NCBI GenBank assembly: GCA_002368665.1 | Contig: DFEK01000011.1 | Location: 1 to 64,000, forward strand | DNA: 64,000 nucleotides | Direction: 5' to 3' | Origin: Lachnospiraceae bacterium UBA3804 | GTDB lineage: Bacteria; Bacillota; Clostridia; Lachnospirales; Lachnospiraceae | Shown: one piece after another, positions 8,593-16,986 of the stretch | How the letters are laid out: the number at the start of each line of letters is the position of its first letter | Numbering within the stretch: the first letter of the stretch is position 1 | Translations under genes and position numbers: made by a program | Notes under the pieces: generated by a model | The model's database searches: none | Told to the model about the DNA's origin: nothing | The model's input: the letters and a program-made list of their open reading frames with translations, nothing else

Positions 8593-9882
8593 TTATTTCT
8601 CTTTGGCATTCTCCGTAACAAAGGTGATTGCCTTCTGGATTGCGATATCTTTCTTGAATTCGCTGATACGCTCTGCATCCATGAATTCATTCTTTACTTT
8701 GTCTACTTCAAGACCGTACTGATCAGCAAGTTTCTTCAGTTCCGCATCAAGCTCTTCCTCGGAAACTTCAATCTTCTCGGCATTAACAATTGCCTCGCAA
8801 ACAAGTCTGGTCTTAATGCGACGGTCAGCCTGCTCTTTTACCTGCTCCATCATCTTCTCTTCGTTTAAGCCGGTGTACGTGTAGTACTGCTCGATGTTCA
8901 TGCCCTGCATCTTAAGTCTCTGGGAGAAATCGTTGATAATGGAACGCTGCTCGGTTTCCATCATTGCATCGGGAATTTCCATCTTGGCATCCTTGATGAT
9001 GGCTTCGATTACGGCATCTTCCTTTCTGGTCTTTGCTTCGTTTTCCTTCTGCTCTTTTAAGTGCTCTTCCACGCTCTTCTTGTACTCTTCGAACGTATCA
9101 TAGGAGCTTACTTCGGAAGCGAATTCGTCATCCAGCTCGGGAAGCTCGTTCTCCTGGATCTTGTTGATCTTTACTTTGAATAATGCAGGCTTGCCCTTTA
9201 AGCTTTCTTCATGATAATTCTCGGGGAAGGTTACGTTTACTTCCACTTCGTCATCAATATTCTTACCGATCAACTGCTCTTCGAAATTGTCGATGAAAGA
9301 ATGGGAACCGATGGTAAGAGGGAAATCCTCACCCTTTCCGCCTTCGAATGCTTCTCCGTCTACGAAACCTTCAAAGTTGATGTTTACGATATCGCCGTCT
9401 TTAACCGGTCTGTCCTCTACGGTAATGGTACGTGCGCAGTTCTTACGTTCCTTCTCGATTTCCGCATTGATATCTTCTTCGGATACTTCCACAACGGGCT
9501 TCTCCACTTCAACACCCTTATAGGTTCCGAGGGTAACTTCCGGCTTTAATGCAACTTCAGCGGTAAAAATGAAGGGCTTTCCTTCTTCTGCCTGAACCAC
9601 TTCAATCTTGGGAGTGGAAGTGATTTCCTCTTCGCATTCCTTGAATGCTTTCTCATAAGCATCGGGAATGATCTCGTTTGCTGCATCTTCAACAAAAATT
9701 CCTTTGCCGTACATCTTCTCGATCATGGCGCGGGGCACCTTGCCTGCGCGGAAACCGGGTACGGAGATTTTCTTTTTATTTTTGTTGTAAGCAACCTCGA
9801 TTGCCTTGGTAAACTCCTCGGCAGGTACCTCGATGGTTAACTTCGCCATACCTTTTTCTAACTTCTCAACCTGTAAACTCAT
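8593..9882 (-). CDS. tig: Trigger factor, ribosome-associated chaperone/prolyl isomerase
   Basis: Binds ribosomal protein L23 at the exit tunnel and protects nascent chains. N-terminal ribosome-binding domain with signature GFRAGKVPR (about 43-51), central FKBP-type PPIase domain (about 155-245, with VKDGDIVNINFEGF), and helical C-terminal chaperone domain. Length 429 is typical. First gene of the classical protein quality-control set, 30 bases after the DUF805 gene. AAAGGAG ribosome binding site; no separate promoter was obvious, so it may be transcribed from upstream. Confidence 0.96.
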   Translation of the reverse strand: MSLQVEKLEKGMAKLTIEVPAEEFTKAIEVAYNKNKKKISVPGFRAGKVPRAMIEKMYGKGIFVEDAANEIIPDAYEKAFKECEEEITSTPKIEVVQAEEGKPFIFTAEVALKPEVTLGTYKGVEVEKPVVEVSEEDINAEIEKERKNCARTITVEDRPVKDGDIVNINFEGFVDGEAFEGGKGEDFPLTIGSHSFIDNFEEQLIGKNIDDEVEVNVTFPENYHEESLKGKPALFKVKINKIQENELPELDDEFASEVSSYDTFEEYKKSVEEHLKEQKENEAKTRKEDAVIEAIIKDAKMEIPDAMMETEQRSIINDFSQRLKMQGMNIEQYYTYTGLNEEKMMEQVKEQADRRIKTRLVCEAIVNAEKIEVSEEELDAELKKLADQYGLEVDKVKNEFMDAERISEFKKDIAIQKAITFVTENAKEK

Positions 9883-9912
9883 GCTATAAAACTCCTTTCA
9901 ATATTGCTCTCT

Positions 9913-10674
9913 TTATTTTTCTTCCTGATTATCCAGGTCATCTAACGTCATCTGTCCCTCGACCTCTTTACCTGACTTGGTCTCGGATTTTTCTTCGGTC
10001 TTACTTTCGCTTTCGTTGGAACCGTTCATCATTTCGGGAGGTCCGTAAACGGTCACTTCCATATTGCGTTTTTCGTCGAACTCTTCCGTACTCTCTTCTT
10101 CGACATCTTCTTTGATATCTTCTTTTACATCGGCGGGATCGACGATAGGTTCATCGTTTAACTCATCATCCGGATTGTACGCCGGATCCAGCATTTCGGG
10201 AGGTCCGTAAACCTCTTCCGGTTCATTTAACGAAGGATCAAACATTTCGGGCGGCCCGTAAACGGCTTCCACTTCGTTGTAGACCGGATTGAACGATGAA
10301 TTTCCGGTATTGTATGCGGCTGAAGCCGCGGTACAAAGCAGCATCAGGATCAGGGCACCGATACCGACTACCAAAACCAGCAGTGTCCACCATCCGCTCT
10401 TTCCCGCATCCCTTAAACGTCTGACCGTTAAGGAAATCCAAGGGATTACCGAGAAACAAAGGTAACCCAAAAGTGCAAAAGCTCCGAGGCAGTAGTACAG
10501 ATTTCCGGACTCCATCTCAAAGGATAAATACAACAATCCCGCTGCCAGACAGGCAATGATGAAGTGGAAAATAAACGGAAACCAGTATTCTTTTCTGGAT
10601 GCGGTATCTTTGTAATTAAAGATCCTTCCCCACATCCTTCCGAGAGCCCCGAAAAAAGTAATCTTACTTTCCAT
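9913..10674 (-). CDS. DUF805 membrane protein with acidic tail carrying three VYGPPEM motifs
   Basis: Membrane protein of unknown function. Residues 1-120 match the DUF805 pattern: WGRIFNYKDTASRKEYW near the start, then three to four hydrophobic helices (about 33-51, 58-82, 95-118) with the RRLRDAGKSGWW signature. The remaining 130 residues form a low-complexity tail rich in Glu, Asp, Asn and Pro. The tail carries the heptad VYGPPEM at 138-144, 155-161 and 209-215, each followed by F, L or M. The codons for the motif are also nearly identical at DNA level (CATTTCGGGAGGTCCGTAAAC on the + strand), pointing to duplication. It sits between the PrsA-like foldase and tig, 12 bases after the former, so probably co-transcribed. 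The motif looks like a binding or processing tag, but its role is unknown. Confidence 0.85.
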   Translation of the reverse strand: MESKITFFGALGRMWGRIFNYKDTASRKEYWFPFIFHFIIACLAAGLLYLSFEMESGNLYYCLGAFALLGYLCFSVIPWISLTVRRLRDAGKSGWWTLLVLVVGIGALILMLLCTAASAAYNTGNSSFNPVYNEVEAVYGPPEMFDPSLNEPEEVYGPPEMLDPAYNPDDELNDEPIVDPADVKEDIKEDVEEESTEEFDEKRNMEVTVYGPPEMMNGSNESESKTEEKSETKSGKEVEGQMTLDDLDNQEEK

Positions 10675-10686
10675 TTTCTCTCTCCT

Positions 10687-11733
10687 TTATTGGAACAACG
10701 TACCATAAATGGTAAAAAACTCAGCCGTGCGCACCGTGTCGCTTCTTGTTACATGGATCTCGTTCCATGCGCTTTCATTTAGGTTTCCGGTTCGCTCTCC
10801 GAGAAAGGCATTATACTCTTTCTCGAACGCTTCGTTTCTTTTCTGGTTTAAAATCGTCAGCTTATTCTGATCCGTCTCGTCCCTGTCAAACATGTTATCA
10901 CAACGGATAATATAGAATCCGTCCGGTGTTTCAACGACTTCACTGATCTGCTCGGAAGCTAAGTTAAATGCGGCTTCCTCATAAGCCGGATCGGTTTCTC
11001 CCCTGCGGAATAAGAACATCTGCTTGTCATCTTCGTTATACTCAACGCTGATCACATCAAATTTCTCACCGTCTTCGAGTCTCGCCGCCGCTTCGTCAAT
11101 CTTCTCCCTTGCTTCTTTCCTCTGCGCGTCATCGAATTCGACACGGTTTCCGGAAGAGTCCACGGAATATGTTTTGACATGGATATGCGAAACCGTAATG
11201 GTTCTGGCCTCATCATCGCTGATCTCCGGGTTAATGTCTTTTACCAGAAAACCGTATACACGGTTGGCCAGTGCATATTCGCGGTACATGTTTTCAAAGT
11301 CCTTTTCGGTAAGTCCGAAGAGTTTTCTCTCTTCTTCGCCGAGACCTGAATAATACTGCTTGGCTGCCGCCTTCGCCAGTTTCTCGTCCTCTCTTGAGAG
11401 GGAAACTTTCTTCTTTGCGGCTAACAGATTCATAACCTTCACACGGGAGATTCTTGCGAGCACCGTTTCTTTTAATCCGTCTTCCAAAGGTTCTCCGTCC
11501 GCCGTGGTCATCTGCCAGATCTGCTCTCCGTATGCATTTTCATACATATTCTGCATGTTGATCAGATAGACCAGGTATTCGGAAGTACTGCAGGAAGATT
11601 TGTCGATCCGAAACAGTTCTCCCTCTTCAAATCCCGTGGTCAGGACGATTTTTTTCTTGCAGGAAGCCATGGACAGAAAACAAACAGCCAGAATAAGCAA
11701 ACATATTGCTTTTTTCACACATGCGTTTCTCAT
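10687..11733 (-). CDS. PrsA-like foldase lipoprotein (parvulin-type peptidyl-prolyl isomerase)
   Basis: Predicted extracytoplasmic chaperone/isomerase that helps exported proteins fold at the membrane outer face. Lys/Arg-rich start, hydrophobic core ICLLILAVCFLSM and lipobox-like MASC indicate a lipid-anchored protein. A SurA_N-like helical region (about 40-170) precedes a rotamase-like domain starting at TVSHIHVK (about 195-300). ATG at 11733 is preferred to the in-frame GTG at 11739 because AAGGAG lies 5 bases ahead of the ATG; length 348. Lies 29 bases downstream of glyA and upstream of the DUF805 and tig genes, so extracytoplasmic and cytoplasmic folding factors are linked here. It could equally be called a SurA-type protein; substrate unknown. 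Confidence 0.85.
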   Translation of the reverse strand: MRNACVKKAICLLILAVCFLSMASCKKKIVLTTGFEEGELFRIDKSSCSTSEYLVYLINMQNMYENAYGEQIWQMTTADGEPLEDGLKETVLARISRVKVMNLLAAKKKVSLSREDEKLAKAAAKQYYSGLGEEERKLFGLTEKDFENMYREYALANRVYGFLVKDINPEISDDEARTITVSHIHVKTYSVDSSGNRVEFDDAQRKEAREKIDEAAARLEDGEKFDVISVEYNEDDKQMFLFRRGETDPAYEEAAFNLASEQISEVVETPDGFYIIRCDNMFDRDETDQNKLTILNQKRNEAFEKEYNAFLGERTGNLNESAWNEIHVTRSDTVRTAEFFTIYGTLFQ

Positions 11734-11767
11734 CTGCACTCCTTGGGAAAGACATCCCGGTTTCGTA

Positions 11768-13006
11768 TTAGTTCAAAGGATACTTGTCGGTAAGCTTCTG
11801 AACGATTTCTCTTGCGTAAGGAATCTTTTCCTCGCCGCCCTTGATAACCGATGCGATTGCTTCGGCAATCTGATCCATGTCTTCCTCGTTCATGCCACGG
11901 GAAGTAACTGCGGGAGTACCGAGACGGATACCGCTCGTTACGAACGGAGACTGAGGATCGTTCGGAATGGTATTCTTGTTGGCTGTGATATGTGCTTCGT
12001 CAAGCCACTTCTCTACCTGCTTTCCGGTCAGGTTGTATTTCTTTAAATCCACAAGCATTAAGTGGTTATCGGTTCCGCCGGAAACAATGTCGATGTCTCT
12101 GGAAAGAAGTCCTTTGCAAAGTGCCTGTGCGTTCTTTACGATATTCTGCTGATATACCTTGAAATCATCGCTCAGTGCTTCCTTGAAGCAAACTGCCTTT
12201 GCTGCAATGACATGCATCAGAGGTCCGCCCTGGATGCCCGGGAAAACGGCTTTGTTGAAGTTATACTTCTCTGCTGCTTCCTTGTTGGCCATGATCATAC
12301 CACCTCTGGGTCCTCTTAATGTCTTATGGGTGGTGGTGGTTACCACATCGGCATAAGGGAAGGGTGAGGGATGAAGACCTGCTGCCACCAAACCTGCGAT
12401 GTGAGCGATATCCACCATCATGACTGCGCCGACTTTGTCGCAGATTTCACGGATACGCTTGAAATCGATGGTTCTTGCATATGCGGATGCACCTGCAATG
12501 ATCATTTTGGGCTTGCACTCCAAAGCAAGCTCTTCCATTTTATCGTAATCAAGGAAGCCGTCATCGTTTACACCGTAAGGAACCACCTTAAAATACTTAC
12601 CGGACATATTTGCGGGTGAACCGTGAGTTAAATGTCCGCCGTGGTCTAAGTTCATACCCATGATGGTGTCTCCGGGATTTAAAACGGCAAACTGCACTGC
12701 CATGTTTGCCTGTGCACCGGAATGAGGCTGTACATTGACGTAATCACAGCCGAAAAGCTTCTTTGCTCTTTCTCTGGCAAGATCTTCCACAACGTCAACA
12801 CACTGGCATCCGCCGTAGTATCTCTTTCCGGGATAACCTTCCGCATATTTGTTGGTAAGAACCGTGCCCATGGCTGCCATAACAGCCTTGCTTACCCAGT
12901 TTTCGGAAGCGATCAGCTCGATATGGGAATTCTGTCTTGCCTGCTCGTCCAAAATGGCCTGTGCCACTTCGGGATCCACTTTTTTGATTTCGTCGAATGA
13001 ATACAT
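11768..13006 (-). CDS. glyA: Serine hydroxymethyltransferase
   Basis: PLP enzyme converting serine and tetrahydrofolate to glycine and 5,10-methylene-THF, the main one-carbon source. PLP-binding lysine lies in TTTHKTLRGPRGG (near residue 230); the substrate/THF region VQPHSGAQANMAV is near 95. The start at 13006 (MYSFDEI) gives the family length of 412 and has a strong AAGGAGGTT; the longer reading frame upstream is not conserved in character. A small leader hairpin lies upstream. Followed by the foldase lipoprotein gene. Confidence 0.97.
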   Translation of the reverse strand: MYSFDEIKKVDPEVAQAILDEQARQNSHIELIASENWVSKAVMAAMGTVLTNKYAEGYPGKRYYGGCQCVDVVEDLARERAKKLFGCDYVNVQPHSGAQANMAVQFAVLNPGDTIMGMNLDHGGHLTHGSPANMSGKYFKVVPYGVNDDGFLDYDKMEELALECKPKMIIAGASAYARTIDFKRIREICDKVGAVMMVDIAHIAGLVAAGLHPSPFPYADVVTTTTHKTLRGPRGGMIMANKEAAEKYNFNKAVFPGIQGGPLMHVIAAKAVCFKEALSDDFKVYQQNIVKNAQALCKGLLSRDIDIVSGGTDNHLMLVDLKKYNLTGKQVEKWLDEAHITANKNTIPNDPQSPFVTSGIRLGTPAVTSRGMNEEDMDQIAEAIASVIKGGEEKIPYAREIVQKLTDKYPLN

Positions 13007-13073
13007 TCCAAACCTCCTTGATTTTGCTTTATCTTTCTGCTTTATTTGTATTTTTGTCCGTAAACGTAACAAA

Positions 13074-13132
13074 CGGTATTGCGTTTTACACACATACCGA
13101 TTTATTTTAACACAAATCCAACGGAAAATCCA
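13074..13132 (-). promoter_or_regulatory. Possible glyA promoter and leader hairpin
   Basis: On the - strand, TGGATT (13127-13132), 17-base spacer, TAAAAT (13104-13109), followed in the leader by a small hairpin CGGTAT/ATACCG (13074-13099). The -35 is a weak match (3 of 6). No glycine or THF riboswitch fold was recognised. Confidence 0.35.
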
Positions 13133-13143
13133 CGTTTTTCCTA

Positions 13144-14223
13144 CTATAATATGTATTTTTTGTAGGCTGAGAACGCGGAAGGCAGAGCGTAAGCGCTTTT
13201 ACGCTCATCCGCAGTGACAAAAACGATCTCATTTTCGGGATCGCGTTTTGCGGGATCGGTAATGGCATCCAGTTCGGCAAAATACCCTCTCATATGCCAT
13301 TCCACATGGGAAAAAATATGCACAGCATCTTCGATCCGCTTAACGGTAAGCGGATGATACCCGTAAGATTTAATGGTTTCTATAGCCTCTTTGCGGCTTA
13401 AATGCCCGGGAACGGACGGGAATTCATACAATCCGGCCAAAAGCCCCTTGTTTTCTCTTTTATGCAGTCCGATACCTTCCAGGGAATGCAGGATAAATAT
13501 CGTCTTTTGTTCGATCCTTCGTTTGTTCTTTGCAGCCTTTACCGGGTATTCCTTGGGATTTCCTGACTTTCCGGCAAGACAGGAGGAATAAAACGGACAC
13601 TCCTCACACTTCGGCGCACCGTTCGGAAGGCAGACCGTGGCCCCAAGCTCCATCATGGCCGAGTTAAAGGCACCCGGCGAAAAAGTATCATCCGCCGCCT
13701 TTGCTTTTTCCATCAGTTGCAAAAGTGCGCTTCGCACTCCCGCTCTTACTTTGGCATCGGATATATTCTCTTTCAATGCATTTACCCTGGCATATACCCG
13801 AAGGACATTTCCGTCCACGGCGGGAACATTCTCTCCGCCCGCGATCGATGCAACGGCGCCGGCCGTATACTCTCCGATTCCGGGCAGTGTGATCAGAGCA
13901 TCATAGGAAACCGGAAAACGGCCGCCAAAGGATTCTTCCACTTCTATGGCAGCTTTATGCATGTTCCTGACACGCGAATAATAGCCAAGCCCTTCCCAGA
14001 TTCGGTTTAAATCCTCTTCTTTGGCGGCTGCGAGTTTCGATACGGTCGGATACTTCGTCATAAACGCCCGGTAATACGATTTTACCGCTTCCACGCGGGT
14101 CTGCTGCAGCATGATTTCGGAAACCCAAATTGAATAAGCCTCCCCTGTTTTCCGCCAGGGGAGGTCTCTTTGGGCTGTTTCATACCACGATATCAGAACC
14201 TTTATGTCCTTCGTCTTTAACAT
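13144..14223 (-). CDS. mutY: A/G-specific adenine DNA glycosylase
   Basis: Removes adenine mispaired with 8-oxoguanine. Contains the MutY signature QQTRV (near residue 42), the HhH loop LPGIGEYTAGAV, the catalytic Asp in AVDGNVLRV, and the [4Fe-4S] ligands C-X6-C-X2-C-X5-C in CLPNGAPKCEECPFYSSC. The C-terminal third is the NUDIX-like 8-oxoG recognition domain. ATG at 14223 is chosen; it begins 4 bases after the stop of the preceding DUF1653 gene, and the upstream in-frame extension overlaps that gene. 359 residues, normal for MutY. Confidence 0.95.
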   Translation of the reverse strand: MLKTKDIKVLISWYETAQRDLPWRKTGEAYSIWVSEIMLQQTRVEAVKSYYRAFMTKYPTVSKLAAAKEEDLNRIWEGLGYYSRVRNMHKAAIEVEESFGGRFPVSYDALITLPGIGEYTAGAVASIAGGENVPAVDGNVLRVYARVNALKENISDAKVRAGVRSALLQLMEKAKAADDTFSPGAFNSAMMELGATVCLPNGAPKCEECPFYSSCLAGKSGNPKEYPVKAAKNKRRIEQKTIFILHSLEGIGLHKRENKGLLAGLYEFPSVPGHLSRKEAIETIKSYGYHPLTVKRIEDAVHIFSHVEWHMRGYFAELDAITDPAKRDPENEIVFVTADERKSAYALPSAFSAYKKYIL

Positions 14224-14227
14224 CTTT

Positions 14228-14848
14228 CTATTCCCTGAAACGCTTTCCGTCAAATTCATGCATGGTTTCGAGGCGTTTCATCAATGTATTGTAGTGTTCA
14301 TCGGGAGTTCCTTCGGGCATCGGAAAATCAAGGGATACAAACATAACGCGGAACATTTCCTCGGTAATATGCCCCTTCATTTCCTTCAAAAGACGGATCT
14401 GATCTTCATAAGTACGTCCGTTTAAAAACCGAAGAAGGTTCGGATCGATTTTGCCTTCCAGTCCGATCGGCTCTCCGAGCGTATCCTGTGATACGTTATA
14501 AACCGGCTCTTCGACCGTTTCCGGCTGAATCACTCTCCCACCGACAACGGGTGTACTCTGTGCCGTGGCAGCCGAGCTTGCATAGAACTGTTTGCTTCCG
14601 ACACCGGAACTTGCCGTACTTTGCTCTTTCTCAAAGCGGCATCTTTGTTTCGCGTTCGGATACTTTCTCTCATCCAGTTCTTCCACAAACTGGAAATACG
14701 GTCTTACGTAAGTCTTGTACGGCGCGTAAAGTGCCTTGTACACAACCTGGATGCTGCCGTCCTCGCAATCTTCCGCAAGCGCGATCACCTCATAGCGATT
14801 GCCTTTAAAGTGCTTGTAGATTTCTCCTACTTTTACTTCGATTCCCAT
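14228..14848 (-). CDS. DUF1653 domain protein with C-terminal extension
   Basis: Residues 1-70 match the DUF1653 pattern (KVGEIYKHFKGNRYEVIALA, then YVRPYFQFVEELD), a small beta domain of unknown role often found alone. Here it is extended by about 135 residues containing a Ser/Ala-rich linker and a helical segment ending with a repeated -LKEMKGH-/-MKRLETMHEF- pattern. No signal peptide or membrane segment. The gene stops 4 bases before mutY, so the two are probably one transcript. Function unknown. Confidence 0.8.
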   Translation of the reverse strand: MGIEVKVGEIYKHFKGNRYEVIALAEDCEDGSIQVVYKALYAPYKTYVRPYFQFVEELDERKYPNAKQRCRFEKEQSTASSGVGSKQFYASSAATAQSTPVVGGRVIQPETVEEPVYNVSQDTLGEPIGLEGKIDPNLLRFLNGRTYEDQIRLLKEMKGHITEEMFRVMFVSLDFPMPEGTPDEHYNTLMKRLETMHEFDGKRFRE

Positions 14849-14868
14849 ACCTTCTCCAATCTCCCCGG

Positions 14869-15279
14869 TTAACGGAAATCAATTTCCATCCTTCCCAGGG
14901 AACATTCTTTTTTGATTCCTTCCAAATCTCTTTTTAATATAAACTCGGCATCGTCATTCATTGTGCCGAAACGTTCATGGCAAAGAAGGAGGCTGTATTC
15001 GTACTCGCCTTCGTCGTTGGTGCTCTTCGTCAGATTCACGCCCGCAAATCCGTATCCTTTGCTGTTTAAGTATTCACGGCTTCTTGCGATAAACTCACTT
15101 TCGCAATTTTCCCTCTCCTCGATCTCCAGCGCATTCCTTCTGTTTTTGGCGCCCTTCGAGATCATGGTGAACAAAAACAAAACACTAAGAAGTGCAAATG
15201 CCGCGAGCAGAATTCTCTTTACTGCCTTCTCGGCTCTTTTTATGCGAATGACTCTGACAAGACTGATTGTATTTTTCAT
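14869..15279 (-). CDS. Small single-pass membrane protein of unknown function
   Basis: 136 residues: a basic N-terminus (RIKRAEKAVKR), one transmembrane helix (about 23-42, ILLAAFALLSVLFLFTMIS) and a soluble charged domain of about 90 residues with the pattern NSKGYGFAGVNLTKS. The charge distribution suggests N-in topology with the domain outside. I do not recognise the family. It lies 20 bases upstream of the DUF1653 gene; AGGAGG-like site upstream of the ATG. Confidence 0.7.
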   Translation of the reverse strand: MKNTISLVRVIRIKRAEKAVKRILLAAFALLSVLFLFTMISKGAKNRRNALEIEERENCESEFIARSREYLNSKGYGFAGVNLTKSTNDEGEYEYSLLLCHERFGTMNDDAEFILKRDLEGIKKECSLGRMEIDFR

Positions 15280-15361
15280 GATGATTCCTCCCCATCAAAC
15301 ACCGGTTTGTTTCGTATCTGAGGGTAGGATAAATCATGAAGTGTACCATAAATCGTACTAT

Positions 15362-16360
15362 TTATCGTTCCAGCGAATTTGTGATCAAAAGCATCTCGAC
15401 CGCCATTCGGTCCTGTATTCCGCCGCTTTTGGCTTCCTTTTCGAATTGCGCCGCATCGCGCAGCGCCTTCTTCAGTTCGCGCATTTCAAAATGGCCAGCC
15501 TGACCGATACATTTATCCGCAACGAACGGTTTGATCTGCAGTTTGTCCGCAATTTGGTTTTTGTTAAGCCCTCTGCCCCTTAAATCCTTAACGGCGATCA
15601 GAAGGCGGAACTGCCTCTCAAGCATGTTCAGGATCCGGAGCGGCTGCTCCTTGAGTTCCAAAAGATCGTAGTATAATTTCAACGCATCGTCTTTGCGCTT
15701 GGTCGCCATGAACTCGATCATGTCAAAAATGCGGTCCGTCGCACGCATATGCGTAAGTTCTTCCACGTCGGCGCGCTCAATGGCATCCTTCTCCATACAG
15801 TAAGCATAGAGTTTCTCCAGTTCATTATGCAACGCGGATAAATCAGGTCCTGTTGCTTCCATCAGGGCATTCACGGCTCCGACCGTGATTTTTAAATGGT
15901 TTCTGTCCACTTCACGGCAGATCCATTTCTGCACGTCCGCTTCTTTGAGTTCTTCAAAATCCGCGGCGTGACCGGCTTTGTCCAGTGCCTTATAGGTATT
16001 GGTACGCTTATCCACGGAGACTTCCGTGAAAATCACAAGGCTCGTTTCCGGAATTTCGGCAAAGAACTTTGCAACTTCGTCATTGGACCTTTTAAACCAC
16101 TCCGTTCCGTCCAGAAGGATCACTCTCTTGTCGGCAAAAAAAGGCATGGTGAGTGCACTTTCGGACACTTCCTTAAGTTCGGTGTTTACACCTAAGAAGC
16201 GGATAAAATTCATGTCCCCGTCCAGCTCGGAAATGTCTTTTCCGGTACAGGCTTTCACAAGCTTATCCCGGTAAATATGAACCAGATACTGCTCCGTACC
16301 GTAGAGAAGATATACTTTTTTGAGGGAACCGGATTTAATATCCTCAATGATGGAATACAT
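15362..16360 (-). CDS. holA: DNA polymerase III delta subunit
   Basis: Clamp-loader wrench subunit that opens the beta sliding clamp. The 332 residues show the HolA pattern: KKVYLLYGTEQYLV at the N-terminus (degenerate P-loop region, no Walker lysine, as expected for delta), the clamp-contact region in KRVILLDGTEWF, and the C-terminal collar domain with LYYDLLELKEQPLRILNMLERQFR. The comEC-to-holA order is common in Firmicutes. Starts 1 base after the YgjP-like gene ends, so translation is probably coupled. Confidence 0.93.
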   Translation of the reverse strand: MYSIIEDIKSGSLKKVYLLYGTEQYLVHIYRDKLVKACTGKDISELDGDMNFIRFLGVNTELKEVSESALTMPFFADKRVILLDGTEWFKRSNDEVAKFFAEIPETSLVIFTEVSVDKRTNTYKALDKAGHAADFEELKEADVQKWICREVDRNHLKITVGAVNALMEATGPDLSALHNELEKLYAYCMEKDAIERADVEELTHMRATDRIFDMIEFMATKRKDDALKLYYDLLELKEQPLRILNMLERQFRLLIAVKDLRGRGLNKNQIADKLQIKPFVADKCIGQAGHFEMRELKKALRDAAQFEKEAKSGGIQDRMAVEMLLITNSLER

Positions 16361-16361
16361 T

Positions 16362-16943
16362 CTATTTCCTCTCGGGTAAACGGGACATCAGAAGGTCACC
16401 GTTTAACTTAAGCCATTTGTTTTGCTGATCGTATCCGGGATAAACCCGGTACAGTAAATCGTAAAATTCCTTCGAGTGATTCATATGCACTCTGTGACAG
16501 AGTTCATGCACAACAACACTGTCCAGTACTTCGGGCGGCGCAAGCAGCAATAAAACATTAAAGTTTAAATTGCCGTCCTTCGAACAGCTTCCCCAGCGCG
16601 TATGCTGCTTTCGGATGCTGATCCGTCCGTAGGTTACGCCGACGATGGGTGCATAGTAAGCAACTCTCTCGGGGATCTTTTTGTGTGCGATTTTCACCAG
16701 ATGGTTTAATTCGGTCTCGGAAAGCTTGGGAAGGTCTTTAGACCGCTCCAGGCGCTTTAATGCCTTTTCCCTATGATTGGCTATCCACGCGGAATTCTTC
16801 TGAAGGAACAGACTGATTTCCCTCTTCGTTGCCCACTTCGGCGCACGAACCAGGATTTCACCCTCTTTTCCGATCTCTACGGAGAGCGTTCTTCCCCTGC
16901 TTCGTATCACTTGTACCGCTATATCTGGTGATTCGTTCGTCAT
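16362..16943 (-). CDS. YgjP-like metallopeptidase domain protein (DUF45/SprT-like)
   Basis: Predicted zinc metallopeptidase: the HExxH motif appears as VVHELCHRVHMNHSKEFY, followed by the family C-terminal pattern QQNKWLK. The middle contains TRWGSCSKDGNLNFN, diagnostic of the YgjP/DUF45 group. Start is uncertain: ATG at 16943 gives 193 residues and the natural family N-terminus; ATG at 16952 and ATG at 17012 (with AAGGA but overlapping comEC) are in frame. A TTGAGG-17-TATAAT match lies just upstream inside the end of comEC. In E. coli and archaea such proteins are linked to protein or DNA repair, but substrate here is unknown. Confidence 0.85.
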   Translation of the reverse strand: MTNESPDIAVQVIRSRGRTLSVEIGKEGEILVRAPKWATKREISLFLQKNSAWIANHREKALKRLERSKDLPKLSETELNHLVKIAHKKIPERVAYYAPIVGVTYGRISIRKQHTRWGSCSKDGNLNFNVLLLLAPPEVLDSVVVHELCHRVHMNHSKEFYDLLYRVYPGYDQQNKWLKLNGDLLMSRLPERK

Positions 16944-16986
16944 AATACCCATACATATATGATTATAACTGAAATAAAACCATTCC

